Assembly: GCF_021155775.2 (NCBI RefSeq)
Contig: NC_060235.2
Coordinates: forward strand, 11,021,193-11,085,192
Direction: 5' to 3'
Origin: Neodiprion pinetum
Taxonomy: Eukaryota > Arthropoda > Insecta > Hymenoptera > Diprionidae
Length of the DNA stretch: 64,000 bases
Part shown: positions 9,901-18,249 of the stretch, in pieces
Position numbering within the stretch: position 1 is the stretch's first letter
Layout: the number at the start of each line of letters is the position of its first letter
The notes under the pieces: generated by a model
What the model saw: the letters and a program-made list of their open reading frames with translations, nothing else
Told to the model about the DNA's origin: nothing
The model's database searches: none
Program-made: the position numbers and the translations under genes

Positions 9901-10693
9901 ACTGATGAACAACGCAGTTTTTGGTAAAACTATGGAAAATGTTAGGAAGTATAGAGATGTCAGGCTGATCACGAAATGGGATGGAAGATACGGTGCTAGA
10001 GCTACCATAGCCAAACCCAATTTTCACAGCTGCACCGTTTTCGACAAAGATATAATTATCGTTGAAATGAGTAAGACGAAAGTCAAGTTGAATAAACCAT
10101 TGTACGCAGGTTTCTCCATCATGGATCTGGCTAAAACATATATCCACGATTTTCATTACAATTACATTAAGCAGAAATTCGGCAACCGAGCAAAATTAAT
10201 GTACACGGATACCGACAGTTTGATTTACAATTTTACCGTCCCCGACATATACGAACACATTAAGGAGGACTTGCACAAATTCGACACGTCTGATTATCCT
10301 CTTGACAACGTTTATGGAATGCCTCTAGCGAACAAAAAAGTTCTCGGGTTGATGAAAGACGAGAATAACGGCAAAATCATGCTGGAATTTGTAGGGTTAC
10401 GAGCTAAATTGTACGCATTCCGAGTCTTGGGAGACGAAAAAGACAACAAACGTGCCAAAGGAGTCAAAGGATCAGCGTTGAGAAAAATTACTTTCAACGA
10501 TTATTTGGAATGTGTTTTGAACTGTGAAAATTTGTCTACAAATCAGCATTTGATCATGAGTCGAAAGCACGAGGTATACACCGTAGAACAGCAGAAAGTA
10601 GCACTGAGCTGGAATGACGACAAGCGGATCGTGTTTCAAAATACAACCGACACGCTTCCGTGGGGCTACAAGCCTAAGCTTTGTAATTTATAA
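6953..10693 (+). CDS. polB: Protein-primed family B DNA polymerase (left-arm copy)
   Basis: The ORF has 1246 codons. I chose the ATG at 6953 because it has good context (AAGATGG) and lies just downstream of the TATA box; the open frame extends to 6836 but without an ATG. Order: basic N-terminal region; Cys/His zinc finger 'CDRCLSHF' near residue 392; 3'-5' exonuclease motif I 'YADLEC' near 446; a Cys/His HNH/endonuclease-VII-like module 'CHICEKPF...HRDHCHFTG...RGCN' about 540-573; Exo II 'GYDSHFLIKAL' near 591; Exo III 'YSDLYLQTDVFLLAD' near 734; polymerase motif A 'YFDVNNLYGAAM' about 837-848; motif B region 'MNNAVFGKTMEN' near 985; motif C 'YTDTDSLIY' about 1084-1092. Catalytic Asp residues are present. 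It matches DNA_pol_B_2 enzymes of Polintons, adintoviruses and bidnaviruses, which start synthesis from a protein primer. The frame looks intact. Confidence 0.95.
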   Translation: MESAKCLRLIDIMESAVKILSEKSSPAEIAKWIRLGTQNIRLLNKILRNNASTIGEKTRILTTIGILKSLTVKFQQLQKVGDGLRSRRRSDRVRWKDLESAFESRIRTGSIVNLKHKDVERFLEDAKVLAVTRLKNALKKDRSLKANVILACKFELRKVDRTVEEIKFFKTRNEIILQTTDINEWFTENATERLLKKVEDFQEKDSGWSLTEIINLTVNINKYVPLRGGVFTYTPLPKDIQDKKAVVNIRNRDAYCFLWSVTAALFPANNNPSKITSYPHFSSVLQYDGLHFPMSLDQIPKFEKLNKLSINVYGIDSAEKQKRSGIVPIYLSRNKSDKPTIHLLVIESENDDDDDSMENIEKNRIFHFTCIRNLSRLTSSQISKHKRRTWLCDRCLSHFNFERCLLKHRADCMNLNKTKVILPTDEEKILKFKNFKHKETVPFCIYADLECLLQPTHESFGENRTIYQKHLPYSIAYYLHCAFDDSLSKFKINRGETCVQWFVNELAELAHSLEVYFKTVVPMEPLNFNQINEFHSTTVCHICEKPFTLADVKHRDHCHFTGKYRGAAHRGCNLNYQNSHIIPVISHNLSGYDSHFLIKALATSFEGTTELLPVNKEKYISFTKYVEGTDIKFRFVDSYRFMPSSLEKLATYLGDDQKTITRKFYHSSDKFQLLTRKGVFPYEYIDSWEKLEDTRLPSKQQFYSKLNDRDISDDDYAHACKVWQTFNVQNLGEYSDLYLQTDVFLLADVFQNFRQSCWTTYKLDPLHYYTAPGLSFDAMLKCTGIELELLTDIDMVMFIEKGIRGGVSQCSNRYAKANNRYMGEEFDPEVEESYLMYFDVNNLYGAAMSFALPYSSFEWLSDFGQCDVLTVSDDAEFGYILEVDLEYPEELHEIHKDLPLCPEHYIPPISNSKQPKLTPTLFSKKNYVVHYRVLKQCLQLGLKLLKIHRVLKFRQTRWLKNYIDLNTDLRKKSHNEFEKNFYKLMNNAVFGKTMENVRKYRDVRLITKWDGRYGARATIAKPNFHSCTVFDKDIIIVEMSKTKVKLNKPLYAGFSIMDLAKTYIHDFHYNYIKQKFGNRAKLMYTDTDSLIYNFTVPDIYEHIKEDLHKFDTSDYPLDNVYGMPLANKKVLGLMKDENNGKIMLEFVGLRAKLYAFRVLGDEKDNKRAKGVKGSALRKITFNDYLECVLNCENLSTNQHLIMSRKHEVYTVEQQKVALSWNDDKRIVFQNTTDTLPWGYKPKLCNL

Positions 10694-10753
10694 CTGTACC
10701 ATGTCTGTCGATTGTCTAAAAAAAGACGCATACTTGTTGTGTGTCGGATATAA

Positions 10754-10759
10754 AATAAA
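10754..10759 (+). terminator. Poly(A) signal after PolB
   Basis: AATAAA 61 bp after the PolB stop; the mirror copy is at 14443-14448. Confidence 0.6.
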
Positions 10760-10861
10760 GAGGGACATACGTTTTTACAAAAAATTCATTTATTCTGGGG
10801 GAACGTTATATAAGCGAAAAGTGAAAACTTCATCGCCAGTCTGAAGCTGTTCTTCTTGCAA

Positions 10862-11035
10862 ATGAGAAGTGCTCTGGAACAACAACGTGAATTGAAGAAA
10901 CGACTAGAACTGCTCCTCAAGAATATTGGAGAAGTAAAACATCTGCTGAAAATCAGATCTGACCTCAATCAACTCACAAGAGATTTCGAGCGCATACAAC
11001 TCGACCGTAACGATCATGGACTTTTCAAAAATTGA
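10862..11035 (+). CDS. Small predicted coiled-coil protein (57 aa)
   Basis: ATG to TGA, 57 codons, rich in Glu, Lys, Arg and Leu with heptad-like Leu spacing ('LKKRLELLLKNIGEVKHLL'), so a short coiled coil is likely. No family was recognised. It lies between PolB and the small OB-like ORF, and its end overlaps that ORF's start. It could instead be the first part of a longer product, because the two frames overlap at an A run. The mirror copy is at 14167-14340. Confidence 0.45.
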   Translation: MRSALEQQRELKKRLELLLKNIGEVKHLLKIRSDLNQLTRDFERIQLDRNDHGLFKN

Positions 11036-11325
11036 ACGAAGTCGCTCGCCTGGAGACACTTCTGCCCTTGAAAAAGCTTTCGGACCTCGAAGTATACTTC
11101 GAATACCGGGTCAGTGGCGTTCGTCGGGTTAAAACGAAATTTGGAGACAAAATCGTTCTGGACTTGGATGACTCTTTCACGATTTTTCTGCCCAACCGAC
11201 TGACCAAGGCCCTCCACGAAAATGAAGATTTGTTCCAGAAGGTGACGACAGCCAGTAAGGAGATACGGTTGCATCTACGCTATCTTGGCGGACCCTACGG
11301 TCAACTTGAATTCGTATACGTATAA
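11016..11325 (+). pseudogene. Small PolB-linked protein, start codon out of frame (possible ssDNA-binding/OB-fold)
   Basis: The open frame running to TAA at 11325 encodes about 100 residues with an alternating beta-strand pattern ('YRVSGVRRVKTKFGDKIVLD', then 'DSFTIFLPNRL'). This resembles short proteins commonly encoded beside PolB in arthropod elements and looks OB-fold-like. The only plausible ATG (11016) is in a different frame; the two join across an A run near 11027-11031, so a one-base length change there would explain the break. Alternatives are programmed slippage from the coiled-coil ORF, a TTG start at 11032, or a consensus error. The same state occurs in both arms. The ssDNA-binding role is inference. 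The mirror copy is at 13877-14186. Confidence 0.55.
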
Positions 11326-11374
11326 TCTGAGTATCGCATTCGAATATCCAATGTTCTGTGTAAGTCTTACGTTC

Positions 11375-11380
11375 AATAAA
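11375..11380 (+). terminator. Poly(A) signal after the small ORF
   Basis: AATAAA about 50 bp after the stop, followed by an A run; the mirror copy is at 13822-13827. Confidence 0.6.
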
Positions 11381-11612
11381 CAAAAAAAAAAAGATTGAAA
11401 TTATGAATATTTTTTCATTTATCCATCATGTATACCTTTGATCCTACGTACGTTTTGTACCTTGTAATTGTATCTAGAATTAAGTCTCAAAACCTAAGAA
11501 AATGCTACTCCGAACACCACTAAGCAACGACGGAGGGTTTCGAGCTGCGTAATGTGAACTCTACGATGAGTATTTGGACGGGTTCAGACCAGAGTGCAAG
11601 GTCGGCCGATAG

Positions 11613-11760
11613 CCGCGGTACAGAGCCAAGGATCTGCGGTGTTGGGTTACTATCGCTCTAGGAATGCAAAACATAACTCGGTTTGAGTACAGCTCGGTCA
11701 AGGATGGAGAGCAAGGTCGAATCTTACATAAGCTTCGTATTGAAAAAAATTCTCTCTTAA
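11613..11760 (+). promoter_or_regulatory. Second copy of the PolB-type promoter block, leading to a truncated gene start
   Basis: GCGGTACAGAGCC and GGGTTACTATCGCTCT recur (11613-11668) in the same order and orientation as upstream of PolB, with a small insertion between them. An ATG at 11704 in good context opens only 18 codons (Met-Glu-Ser-Lys-Val...), similar in its first residues to the PolB start. I read this as the head of a second element gene whose body was lost. The mirror copy is at 13442-13589. Confidence 0.55.
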
Positions 11761-11941
11761 GAGCTAAGGTGAAGGTATAAAATTATTTCATGAATATTCT
11801 TTAAAAAAAACAGTTTCATTACATCTGTCGCGAACAGAAATAATAAAATAATGTACAACTCAGTCATAACAAAATTTAATATGGAAGGTTTAGGTAATAA
11901 GCAGGGATGTTTTAAATATATCGTTCTGAGGAGGACCCCCA

Positions 11942-12343
11942 TCACGGCTGAAACGTTAACACAAAAAAAGTGTTTTGATGTTCACGACCTTCATATCCAA
12001 GAATAATATTATTCAACAATTCACCAAGGTCAAGAAAAATCGTCTTCTTCACTATTCCAGAATTTCCGAATTCCCTGGCTTTTACGGGTCTCAAGATTTT
12101 TGAAGTTACAGCATTGTTCAGCTCTGCGGGATCTGCGACATTGCACAGTCTCTTGTTCCGTATATTACGCTTCGACTGCCATGACTTTGACGTTGATATA
12201 AGCTGAACTTTGTATAACTTTTTTGACTTGCATATATCATGTAAGACTGACGAGTCTGCATCGGATGCGTTGAGCTTATATATATATATATAAGCCGATA
12301 GATCGCAAGAATTTGGAAACGGTGCGCACTGCGTTCTGCGCAT
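11942..12343 (-). CDS. Hypothetical ORF (133 aa) in the inner left arm
   Basis: ATG to stop, reading away from the palindrome centre. The N-terminus lies in a repeat (GTGCGCACTGCGTTCTGCGC occurs twice) and part of the frame crosses a (TA)n run, so it may be fortuitous. The C-terminal half ('VKKTIFLDLGELLNNIILGY') looks more protein-like. No family was recognised. The exact mirror copy is at 12859-13260 on the + strand. Confidence 0.25.
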   Translation of the reverse strand: MRRTQCAPFPNSCDLSAYIYIYKLNASDADSSVLHDICKSKKLYKVQLISTSKSWQSKRNIRNKRLCNVADPAELNNAVTSKILRPVKAREFGNSGIVKKTIFLDLGELLNNIILGYEGREHQNTFFVLTFQP

Positions 12344-12862
12344 ATCGGAAAGAAAAATGACGTCAGAGATGCGGTGCGCACTGCGTTCTGCGCATCTCGG
12401 AGTGAAAAAATGACGTCAGAGACGACTGGGTCCACCCTTTATCCGACCCGCCATCCCTAAATTTTGACGACAAAAAAAAAAAAAAATCGAAATCAAATTT
12501 GAAATTGGAGAAAAAAAAAAAAATTTGTTGAAAAAAAAAAATTGGAGCACGCGGTACTTGGCAGGCGTTTTTAAAACGAGCACAAGAAAATACAAGTCGA
12601 GCTGTATAAATGTTATGATGGCAATATAAACATGGGCCTGCCAAGTACCGCGTGCTCCAATTTTTTTTTTTCAACAAATTTTTTTTTTTTTCTCCAATTT
12701 CAAATTTGATTTCGATTTTTTTTTTTTTTTGTCGTCAAAATTTAGGGATGGCGGGTCGGATAAAGGGTGGACCCAGTCGTCTCTGACGTCATTTTTTCAC
12801 TCCGAGATGCGCAGAACGCAGTGCGCACCGCATCTCTGACGTCATTTTTCTTTCCGATATGC
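12340..12862. other. Centre of the palindrome: paired repeats, CRE-like sites, A/T tracts and 69-bp spacer
   Basis: Each side has two copies of a ~55-bp unit with TGACGTCA and GTGCGCACTGCGTTCTGCGC, then A/T tracts of 10-14 bases, then ATTGGAGCACGCGGTACTTG. The unpaired spacer is 12567-12635, is unique, and contains TATAAA (near 12605). No ORF of note spans it. This is where hairpin extrusion would occur. Confidence 0.8.
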
Positions 12863-13876
12863 GCAGAACGCAGTGCGCACCGTTTCCAAATTCTTGCGAT
12901 CTATCGGCTTATATATATATATATAAGCTCAACGCATCCGATGCAGACTCGTCAGTCTTACATGATATATGCAAGTCAAAAAAGTTATACAAAGTTCAGC
13001 TTATATCAACGTCAAAGTCATGGCAGTCGAAGCGTAATATACGGAACAAGAGACTGTGCAATGTCGCAGATCCCGCAGAGCTGAACAATGCTGTAACTTC
13101 AAAAATCTTGAGACCCGTAAAAGCCAGGGAATTCGGAAATTCTGGAATAGTGAAGAAGACGATTTTTCTTGACCTTGGTGAATTGTTGAATAATATTATT
13201 CTTGGATATGAAGGTCGTGAACATCAAAACACTTTTTTTGTGTTAACGTTTCAGCCGTGATGGGGGTCCTCCTCAGAACGATATATTTAAAACATCCCTG
13301 CTTATTACCTAAACCTTCCATATTAAATTTTGTTATGACTGAGTTGTACATTATTTTATTATTTCTGTTCGCGACAGATGTAATGAAACTGTTTTTTTTA
13401 AAGAATATTCATGAAATAATTTTATACCTTCACCTTAGCTCTTAAGAGAGAATTTTTTTCAATACGAAGCTTATGTAAGATTCGACCTTGCTCTCCATCC
13501 TTGACCGAGCTGTACTCAAACCGAGTTATGTTTTGCATTCCTAGAGCGATAGTAACCCAACACCGCAGATCCTTGGCTCTGTACCGCGGCTATCGGCCGA
13601 CCTTGCACTCTGGTCTGAACCCGTCCAAATACTCATCGTAGAGTTCACATTACGCAGCTCGAAACCCTCCGTCGTTGCTTAGTGGTGTTCGGAGTAGCAT
13701 TTTCTTAGGTTTTGAGACTTAATTCTAGATACAATTACAAGGTACAAAACGTACGTAGGATCAAAGGTATACATGATGGATAAATGAAAAAATATTCATA
13801 ATTTCAATCTTTTTTTTTTTGTTTATTGAACGTAAGACTTACACAGAACATTGGATATTCGAATGCGATACTCAGA

Positions 13877-14186
13877 TTATACGTATACGAATTCAAGTTG
13901 ACCGTAGGGTCCGCCAAGATAGCGTAGATGCAACCGTATCTCCTTACTGGCTGTCGTCACCTTCTGGAACAAATCTTCATTTTCGTGGAGGGCCTTGGTC
14001 AGTCGGTTGGGCAGAAAAATCGTGAAAGAGTCATCCAAGTCCAGAACGATTTTGTCTCCAAATTTCGTTTTAACCCGACGAACGCCACTGACCCGGTATT
14101 CGAAGTATACTTCGAGGTCCGAAAGCTTTTTCAAGGGCAGAAGTGTCTCCAGGCGAGCGACTTCGTTCAATTTTTGAAAAGTCCAT
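13877..14186 (-). pseudogene. Right-arm copy of the small PolB-linked protein, same start defect
   Basis: Identical to 11016-11325 in mirror, including the A-run length that puts the only ATG out of frame. Both copies sharing the defect means it predates the duplication, was spread by conversion, or is tolerated. Confidence 0.55.
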
Positions 14187-14340
14187 GATCGTTACGGTCG
14201 AGTTGTATGCGCTCGAAATCTCTTGTGAGTTGATTGAGGTCAGATCTGATTTTCAGCAGATGTTTTACTTCTCCAATATTCTTGAGGAGCAGTTCTAGTC
14301 GTTTCTTCAATTCACGTTGTTGTTCCAGAGCACTTCTCAT
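14167..14340 (-). CDS. Right-arm copy of the 57-aa coiled-coil ORF
   Basis: Mirror of 10862-11035, with the same overlap with the small OB-like ORF. No independent evidence beyond the left copy. Confidence 0.45.
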   Translation of the reverse strand: MRSALEQQRELKKRLELLLKNIGEVKHLLKIRSDLNQLTRDFERIQLDRNDHGLFKN

Positions 14341-14508
14341 TTGCAAGAAGAACAGCTTCAGACTGGCGATGAAGTTTTCACTTTTCGCTTATATAACGTT
14401 CCCCCAGAATAAATGAATTTTTTGTAAAAACGTATGTCCCTCTTTATTTTATATCCGACACACAACAAGTATGCGTCTTTTTTTAGACAATCGACAGACA
14501 TGGTACAG

Positions 14509-17500
14509 TTATAAATTACAAAGCTTAGGCTTGTAGCCCCACGGAAGCGTGTCGGTTGTATTTTGAAACACGATCCGCTTGTCGTCATTCCAGCTCAGTG
14601 CTACTTTCTGCTGTTCTACGGTGTATACCTCGTGCTTTCGACTCATGATCAAATGCTGATTTGTAGACAAATTTTCACAGTTCAAAACACATTCCAAATA
14701 ATCGTTGAAAGTAATTTTTCTCAACGCTGATCCTTTGACTCCTTTGGCACGTTTGTTGTCTTTTTCGTCTCCCAAGACTCGGAATGCGTACAATTTAGCT
14801 CGTAACCCTACAAATTCCAGCATGATTTTGCCGTTATTCTCGTCTTTCATCAACCCGAGAACTTTTTTGTTCGCTAGAGGCATTCCATAAACGTTGTCAA
14901 GAGGATAATCAGACGTGTCGAATTTGTGCAAGTCCTCCTTAATGTGTTCGTATATGTCGGGGACGGTAAAATTGTAAATCAAACTGTCGGTATCCGTGTA
15001 CATTAATTTTGCTCGGTTGCCGAATTTCTGCTTAATGTAATTGTAATGAAAATCGTGGATATATGTTTTAGCCAGATCCATGATGGAGAAACCTGCGTAC
15101 AATGGTTTATTCAACTTGACTTTCGTCTTACTCATTTCAACGATAATTATATCTTTGTCGAAAACGGTGCAGCTGTGAAAATTGGGTTTGGCTATGGTAG
15201 CTCTAGCACCGTATCTTCCATCCCATTTCGTGATCAGCCTGACATCTCTATACTTCCTAACATTTTCCATAGTTTTACCAAAAACTGCGTTGTTCATCAG
15301 TTTGTAAAAGTTTTTCTCAAATTCGTTGTGAGATTTTTTCCGCAAATCGGTATTTAAATCTATATAATTTTTGAGCCACCGGGTTTGTCTGAATTTGAGA
15401 ACTCTATGAATTTTGAGTAATTTTAAGCCTAATTGTAAGCATTGTTTCAAAACGCGGTAGTGAACAACGTAGTTTTTCTTGGAAAATAGCGTGGGCGTCA
15501 ATTTCGGTTGCTTACTATTCGAGATCGGAGGTATGTAGTGCTCCGGACACAGTGGTAAATCCTTATGAATTTCATGCAGTTCCTCAGGATATTCCAAATC
15601 CACCTCCAGTATGTAACCAAACTCCGCATCGTCCGAGACGGTAAGAACGTCGCATTGACCGAAGTCTGATAACCATTCGAAGGAACTGTATGGCAGAGCA
15701 AAGCTCATAGCAGCACCGTACAAATTATTAACGTCAAAGTACATGAGATAAGATTCTTCGACCTCAGGATCGAATTCCTCTCCCATATATCTATTGTTGG
15801 CCTTTGCGTATCTGTTCGAACACTGTGATACACCACCACGAATACCCTTTTCGATAAACATAACCATGTCTATGTCGGTGAGCAGCTCGAGTTCGATGCC
15901 TGTACATTTTAACATTGCATCAAACGACAGACCGGGCGCTGTGTAGTAATGTAACGGGTCCAGTTTGTACGTCGTCCAACAGCTCTGTCGAAAGTTTTGA
16001 AAAACGTCGGCCAGTAAAAACACGTCCGTCTGTAAATACAAGTCCGAATACTCTCCCAAATTTTGAACGTTAAAAGTTTGCCAAACTTTACATGCATGTG
16101 CATAGTCGTCGTCTGATATATCCCGATCATTTAATTTTGAGTAAAATTGTTGTTTGGATGGTAGCCGTGTGTCCTCGAGCTTCTCCCAACTGTCTATATA
16201 TTCGTACGGGAACACTCCTTTTCTGGTCAATAACTGAAATTTATCTGAGCTATGATAAAATTTTCGTGTGATTGTTTTTTGATCATCACCGAGATACGTT
16301 GCTAATTTCTCAAGACTACTGGGCATGAAACGGTACGAATCTACGAATCTAAACTTTATATCTGTCCCCTCGACGTATTTTGTAAATGAAATGTACTTTT
16401 CTTTGTTTACGGGTAGAAGCTCAGTTGTACCCTCGAACGATGTGGCCAGTGCTTTGATCAGGAAATGTGAATCGTAACCCGACAGATTGTGGGATATCAC
16501 TGGGATAATGTGCGAATTTTGGTAATTTAGATTGCAACCTCGGTGAGCAGCACCACGGTACTTTCCCGTGAAATGGCAGTGATCACGATGTTTCACGTCT
16601 GCGAGTGTAAACGGTTTTTCACAAATGTGACACACTGTTGTTGAGTGAAATTCGTTGATTTGATTGAAATTTAGTGGTTCCATCGGTACAACAGTTTTGA
16701 AATAAACTTCCAACGAATGTGCCAATTCCGCTAACTCGTTCACAAACCATTGAACGCAAGTCTCTCCCCGATTAATTTTGAATTTTGAAAGCGAGTCGTC
16801 AAACGCGCAATGCAGATAGTAAGCTATACTATACGGAAGATGCTTCTGATAAATTGTTCTATTTTCCCCAAAACTTTCATGTGTGGGTTGCAGTAAACAT
16901 TCGAGATCCGCGTAAATGCAGAATGGAACGGTTTCTTTGTGCTTGAAATTTTTGAATTTTAGTATTTTTTCCTCATCTGTAGGTAGAATAACTTTGGTTT
17001 TGTTTAAATTCATGCAATCAGCTCGGTGCTTCAACAAACATCTTTCGAAATTAAAATGAGACAGACACCTATCGCATAACCAAGTACGACGTTTATGTTT
17101 GGAAATTTGAGAACTCGTCAACCGCGACAGATTTCGAATACAAGTAAAATGGAAGATTCTATTTTTTTCAATATTTTCCATACTATCATCGTCATCGTCG
17201 TTTTCAGACTCTATTACTAAAAGATGGATTGTAGGTTTATCAGACTTGTTTCGGCTTAAATAAATGGGTACGATTCCACTGCGCTTTTGTTTTTCCGCAC
17301 TATCTATACCATAAACGTTAATTGAAAGTTTATTAAGTTTCTCAAATTTTGGAATCTGGTCTAAAGACATTGGAAAATGCAAACCGTCGTATTGTAGCAC
17401 TGAGCTGAAATGTGGATACGAAGTAATTTTACTGGGATTGTTGTTGGCTGGAAAGAGGGCTGCGGTGACCGACCAAAGAAAGCAATACGCGTCTCTGTTA

Positions 17501-18249
17501 CGGATGTTGACGACAGCCTTCTTATCTTGAATATCTTTCGGTAGTGGTGTGTATGTGAAGACACCGCCTCGTAGTGGCACGTACTTGTTGATATTTACAG
17601 TCAAATTGATTATTTCGGTCAGCGACCAGCCTGAATCCTTTTCCTGGAAATCTTCCACCTTTTTCAACAAACGCTCCGTCGCGTTTTCGGTGAACCATTC
17701 GTTGATATCCGTTGTCTGGAGGATGATTTCATTTCTCGTTTTAAAAAATTTGATCTCTTCCACCGTGCGATCAACTTTTCTGAGTTCAAATTTACAAGCC
17801 AGGATAACGTTGGCTTTCAAGCTCCTGTCTTTCTTCAGAGCGTTTTTCAGTCTCGTCACAGCTAGTACCTTTGCGTCTTCTAGAAATCTCTCCACATCTT
17901 TATGCTTCAAATTGACGATGGATCCAGTTCGAATTCTACTCTCGAAAGCTGATTCCAAATCTTTCCACCGTACTCGATCGCTTCTTCGTCGGCTTCGTAA
18001 TCCGTCACCCACTTTCTGCAATTGTTGAAATTTGACTGTCAACGATTTCAGAATTCCAATTGTAGTCAAAATTCTTGTCTTCTCTCCGATCGTTGAGGCG
18101 TTGTTGCGTAAGATTTTATTCAAAAGCCTGATATTTTGGGTTCCGAGTCGAATCCATTTTGCAATCTCTGCCGGCGACGATTTTTCCGATAAAATCTTGA
18201 CCGCCGATTCCATAATATCGATCAATCTCAAACACTTCGCGGATTCCAT
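14509..18249 (-). CDS. polB: Protein-primed family B DNA polymerase (right-arm copy)
   Basis: The 1246-codon mirror copy of 6953-10693, apparently identical in protein sequence, with all exonuclease (DLE, GYDSH, YSDLY..TD) and polymerase (DVNNLYG, DTDS) motifs present. The two genes are convergent: each is read from its own outer terminus toward the centre. Start choice follows the left copy: ATG at 18249, TATA box at about 18318-18325. Two intact copies in one element imply either very recent duplication or ongoing conversion between arms. Confidence 0.95.
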   Translation of the reverse strand: MESAKCLRLIDIMESAVKILSEKSSPAEIAKWIRLGTQNIRLLNKILRNNASTIGEKTRILTTIGILKSLTVKFQQLQKVGDGLRSRRRSDRVRWKDLESAFESRIRTGSIVNLKHKDVERFLEDAKVLAVTRLKNALKKDRSLKANVILACKFELRKVDRTVEEIKFFKTRNEIILQTTDINEWFTENATERLLKKVEDFQEKDSGWSLTEIINLTVNINKYVPLRGGVFTYTPLPKDIQDKKAVVNIRNRDAYCFLWSVTAALFPANNNPSKITSYPHFSSVLQYDGLHFPMSLDQIPKFEKLNKLSINVYGIDSAEKQKRSGIVPIYLSRNKSDKPTIHLLVIESENDDDDDSMENIEKNRIFHFTCIRNLSRLTSSQISKHKRRTWLCDRCLSHFNFERCLLKHRADCMNLNKTKVILPTDEEKILKFKNFKHKETVPFCIYADLECLLQPTHESFGENRTIYQKHLPYSIAYYLHCAFDDSLSKFKINRGETCVQWFVNELAELAHSLEVYFKTVVPMEPLNFNQINEFHSTTVCHICEKPFTLADVKHRDHCHFTGKYRGAAHRGCNLNYQNSHIIPVISHNLSGYDSHFLIKALATSFEGTTELLPVNKEKYISFTKYVEGTDIKFRFVDSYRFMPSSLEKLATYLGDDQKTITRKFYHSSDKFQLLTRKGVFPYEYIDSWEKLEDTRLPSKQQFYSKLNDRDISDDDYAHACKVWQTFNVQNLGEYSDLYLQTDVFLLADVFQNFRQSCWTTYKLDPLHYYTAPGLSFDAMLKCTGIELELLTDIDMVMFIEKGIRGGVSQCSNRYAKANNRYMGEEFDPEVEESYLMYFDVNNLYGAAMSFALPYSSFEWLSDFGQCDVLTVSDDAEFGYILEVDLEYPEELHEIHKDLPLCPEHYIPPISNSKQPKLTPTLFSKKNYVVHYRVLKQCLQLGLKLLKIHRVLKFRQTRWLKNYIDLNTDLRKKSHNEFEKNFYKLMNNAVFGKTMENVRKYRDVRLITKWDGRYGARATIAKPNFHSCTVFDKDIIIVEMSKTKVKLNKPLYAGFSIMDLAKTYIHDFHYNYIKQKFGNRAKLMYTDTDSLIYNFTVPDIYEHIKEDLHKFDTSDYPLDNVYGMPLANKKVLGLMKDENNGKIMLEFVGLRAKLYAFRVLGDEKDNKRAKGVKGSALRKITFNDYLECVLNCENLSTNQHLIMSRKHEVYTVEQQKVALSWNDDKRIVFQNTTDTLPWGYKPKLCNL

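Larger units (their letters stand above)
6068..12566 (+). repeat. Left arm of the palindrome (6.5 kb inverted repeat)
   Basis: Coordinate x here corresponds to 25202-x in the right arm. Order from outside in: subterminal repeats, PolB promoter, PolB, coiled-coil ORF, broken small ORF with poly(A) signal, a second promoter-like block, then an A/T-tract-rich inner end. Confidence 0.95.

Noticed and set aside
17549..18028. 159-codon ORF antisense to right-arm PolB (and its mirror at 7174-7653)
   Set aside because: Shadow of the polymerase gene; Ser/Leu-rich with no recognisable feature.
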